A stretch of DNA of 64,000 nt from an uncultured Pseudohongiella sp. (GTDB lineage: Bacteria; Pseudomonadota; Gammaproteobacteria; Pseudomonadales; Pseudohongiellaceae), in NCBI GenBank assembly GCA_951812715.1, contig OX638323.1:2770577-2834576 (forward strand), given 5' to 3'. This document shows, piece after piece, positions 62,959 to 64,000 of this stretch. Numbering within the stretch: the first letter of the stretch is position 1; each line of letters begins with the position of its first letter. Made by a program: the position numbers and the translations under genes. Below the pieces are notes generated by a model that did no database searches, had not been told where the DNA came from, and saw nothing but the letters and a program-made list of their open reading frames with translations.

Positions 62959-63395
62959 TCGCCGTCGATTCCAACGTGCTGGTTTACGCACACCGGCGTG
63001 AAGCCCGGCATGGAGCAGCCGCATATTCGCTGCTGGCCGAACTCGCGCAAGGAAACGATCCTTGGGCGATTCCCTGGCCTTGCTGCTACGAATTTTTGAG
63101 CGTGGTTACGAATCGAAAAATCTGGAAGGAATTCGCCACTCCCGCGGCTGCCGCCTGGCGCCAGTTTCTCGCCTGGCGCGAATCCCCATCAAACTTAATG
63201 ATCGGCGAGATCACCGGTTTTGAAGAAGTGTTGGCGGACTTCGTGGTTCGGCCGCATGTGGTTGGCGGGGTCATCCACGATGCCCGTATCGCGGCCTTAT
63301 GCGTAGCGCATGGCGTCGAAGCCTTGCTGAGCTGCGATCGGGATTTTGCGCTTTTTCCCGAACTTCGAACTCGAAATCCTTTCCGTACTCAATAG
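62955..63395 (+). CDS. vapC: VapC-type PIN toxin
   Basis: A 146-residue PIN protein with a TTG start overlapping the antitoxin stop. VDSNVLVYAHRREA supplies the first Asp, PCCYEFLSVVTN the Glu, and IHDARIAALCVAHGVEALLS with CDRDFALFPEL the later Asp residues. Complete. Translation coupling with the antitoxin is likely. Confidence 0.88.
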   Translation: MIAVDSNVLVYAHRREARHGAAAYSLLAELAQGNDPWAIPWPCCYEFLSVVTNRKIWKEFATPAAAAWRQFLAWRESPSNLMIGEITGFEEVLADFVVRPHVVGGVIHDARIAALCVAHGVEALLSCDRDFALFPELRTRNPFRTQ

Positions 63396-63514
63396 AAAGC
63401 CTGCCCGTCACCATTCCATGACGGCGCGCAAACCGAATTCGGCGGCTTGATCGCGCAACTCGCTCGCCCTCGATTCCGAATCCGGCCGGATTGCAAAAAA
63501 ATCAAAATGCAGGC

Positions 63515-63545
63515 TTGACCTTAGAGGTAGATCAAAGGTTATGCT
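63515..63545 (+). promoter_or_regulatory. MerR-type promoter with 19-bp spacer and dyad
   Basis: TTGACC (63515-63520) and TATGCT (63540-63545) are separated by 19 bases, longer than usual, as in MerR-controlled promoters. The 22-bp dyad ACCTTaGA...TCaAAGGT (63518-63539) lies between the boxes. It should be the autoregulatory site of the regulator that follows. Confidence 0.75.
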
Positions 63546-63580
63546 TCAATTCATGGCAGCAAAACCGGGATTGGTAGAGC

Positions 63581-64000
63581 ATGAGAATCAGTGAGTTATC
63601 GAAGCGCACCGGGCTTTCACCGCATACCTTGCGCTTTTACGAAAAGCAGGGTCTGGTCAGCCACAACAGCCGCAGCGAAGGCGGCTACAGGGAATACGAC
63701 GAGACCGATTTGCGGCGGGTGGAATTCGTCCGCACCGCGCGCAACGTCGGCTTCTCCCTGGGAGACATCGCCATGCTGCTGTCCATACGTGTTGACAAGG
63801 ACAGCCATAGCTGCGAACAGGTCACCGAGATTACCCGCCGCAAGTTGAACGAAGTCAACGACCGGTTGCGTGAACTCGAGTCGATGAAGAACACATTGGG
63901 AATTCTTCTCGACAGTTGCTGCGGCGGCCCTGAAAGCGCTATCCATTGTTCGATCATGGAAGCCCTGGAGCATGGACAAGTAGCACAACCGAAACCCGAA
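63581..64000 (+). CDS. MerR-family regulator, ZntR-like (reaches window edge)
   Basis: 140 codons from ATG 63581, open at the edge. The N-terminal winged helix has ISELSKRTGLSPHTLRFYEK, and a dimer helix follows. The metal site has Cys in DSHSCEQV near residue 79 and CCGGPESAIHCS near residues 114-124, matching the Cys/Cys-Cys/His/Cys set of the Zn(II) sensor ZntR. Predicted to activate a zinc or other divalent-metal efflux gene; none is in the window. Only a few residues, if any, are missing. Confidence 0.88.
   Translation, partial: MRISELSKRTGLSPHTLRFYEKQGLVSHNSRSEGGYREYDETDLRRVEFVRTARNVGFSLGDIAMLLSIRVDKDSHSCEQVTEITRRKLNEVNDRLRELESMKNTLGILLDSCCGGPESAIHCSIMEALEHGQVAQPKPE

Noticed and set aside
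1..64000. tRNA, rRNA, riboswitch or prophage genes
   Set aside because: I looked for cloverleaf-like T-loop words, rRNA blocks, known riboswitch cores, integrases and capsid genes and saw none that I could support; a covariance-model scan would settle the RNA part.

Overview
The window is a high-GC chromosomal segment with dense, mostly operon-like protein genes. Shine-Dalgarno sites, many ATGA/TTGA gene overlaps, an SDF symporter, a TonB-dependent receptor, several Tat-type and Sec signal peptides, periplasmic cytochromes and many acyl-CoA dehydrogenases all point to an aerobic, heterotrophic Gram-negative bacterium. A gammaproteobacterium or a related proteobacterium is most likely; this is inference, because no rRNA or tRNA gene is visible. 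The window carries an unusual load of toxin-antitoxin-like genes and decayed gene fragments.

Layout. 1-7.2 kb: a divergent ThDP-enzyme gene (cut by the window edge), then a coxGSLMDE-type operon for a molybdenum hydroxylase of the CO-dehydrogenase/xanthine-oxidase family with its MoxR and VWA maturation factors. 7.2-9.0 kb: an Xre-RES toxin-antitoxin pair bracketed by a 39-bp direct repeat, the orphaned head of a gene and a broken HicB-like gene. 9.1-17.2 kb: a probable periplasmic glycoside-oxidation cluster (Gfo/Idh/MocA protein, GMC dehydrogenase with a Cys cluster, its Tat-type small subunit, a DUF1080 hydrolase), interrupted by an AT-rich cassette encoding an OLD/DUF3696-type ATPase plus a PIN-domain protein. 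17.3-35 kb: fatty-acid or steroid-like acyl-CoA catabolism (five acyl-CoA dehydrogenases in two pairs plus a single one, an ACAD10/11-type phosphotransferase, a hydratase/3-hydroxyacyl-CoA dehydrogenase fusion, a zinc alcohol dehydrogenase). Among these lie a secreted tandem fumarylacetoacetase-like protein, a split spermidine-synthase-like pair, a universal stress protein and a VapBC module.

35-45.4 kb: a secreted VOC protein, a large TonB-dependent receptor, a small secreted protein, then an accessory stretch with two DUF4143 ATPases around a second Xre-RES module and a 2OG-Fe(II) oxygenase gene whose 3' end also survives as a detached fragment. 45.4-57 kb: a hairpin-cluster element, a serine hydrolase, a cupin, a Tat-exported flavin amine oxidase coupled to a diheme cytochrome c, a symporter, a RidA-like protein, an amidase with a C-terminal extension, a third DUF4143 ATPase with a strongly palindromic upstream region, and a beta-propeller protein with a CxxCH motif. 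57.05-57.99 kb: seven tandem copies of a 134-bp unit built of consecutive short hairpins. 58-64 kb: an amidohydrolase, a fic-like gene broken by a single in-frame TGA, a carboxylesterase, an alpha-carbonic anhydrase, another VapBC module and a ZntR-like MerR regulator at the window edge.

The most unusual signals are the ATPase-PIN cassette inside the sugar cluster, the 134-bp hairpin tandem repeat with a degenerate relative near 45.5 kb, the repeat-flanked Xre-RES module beside gene wreckage, and the secreted tandem FAH protein.
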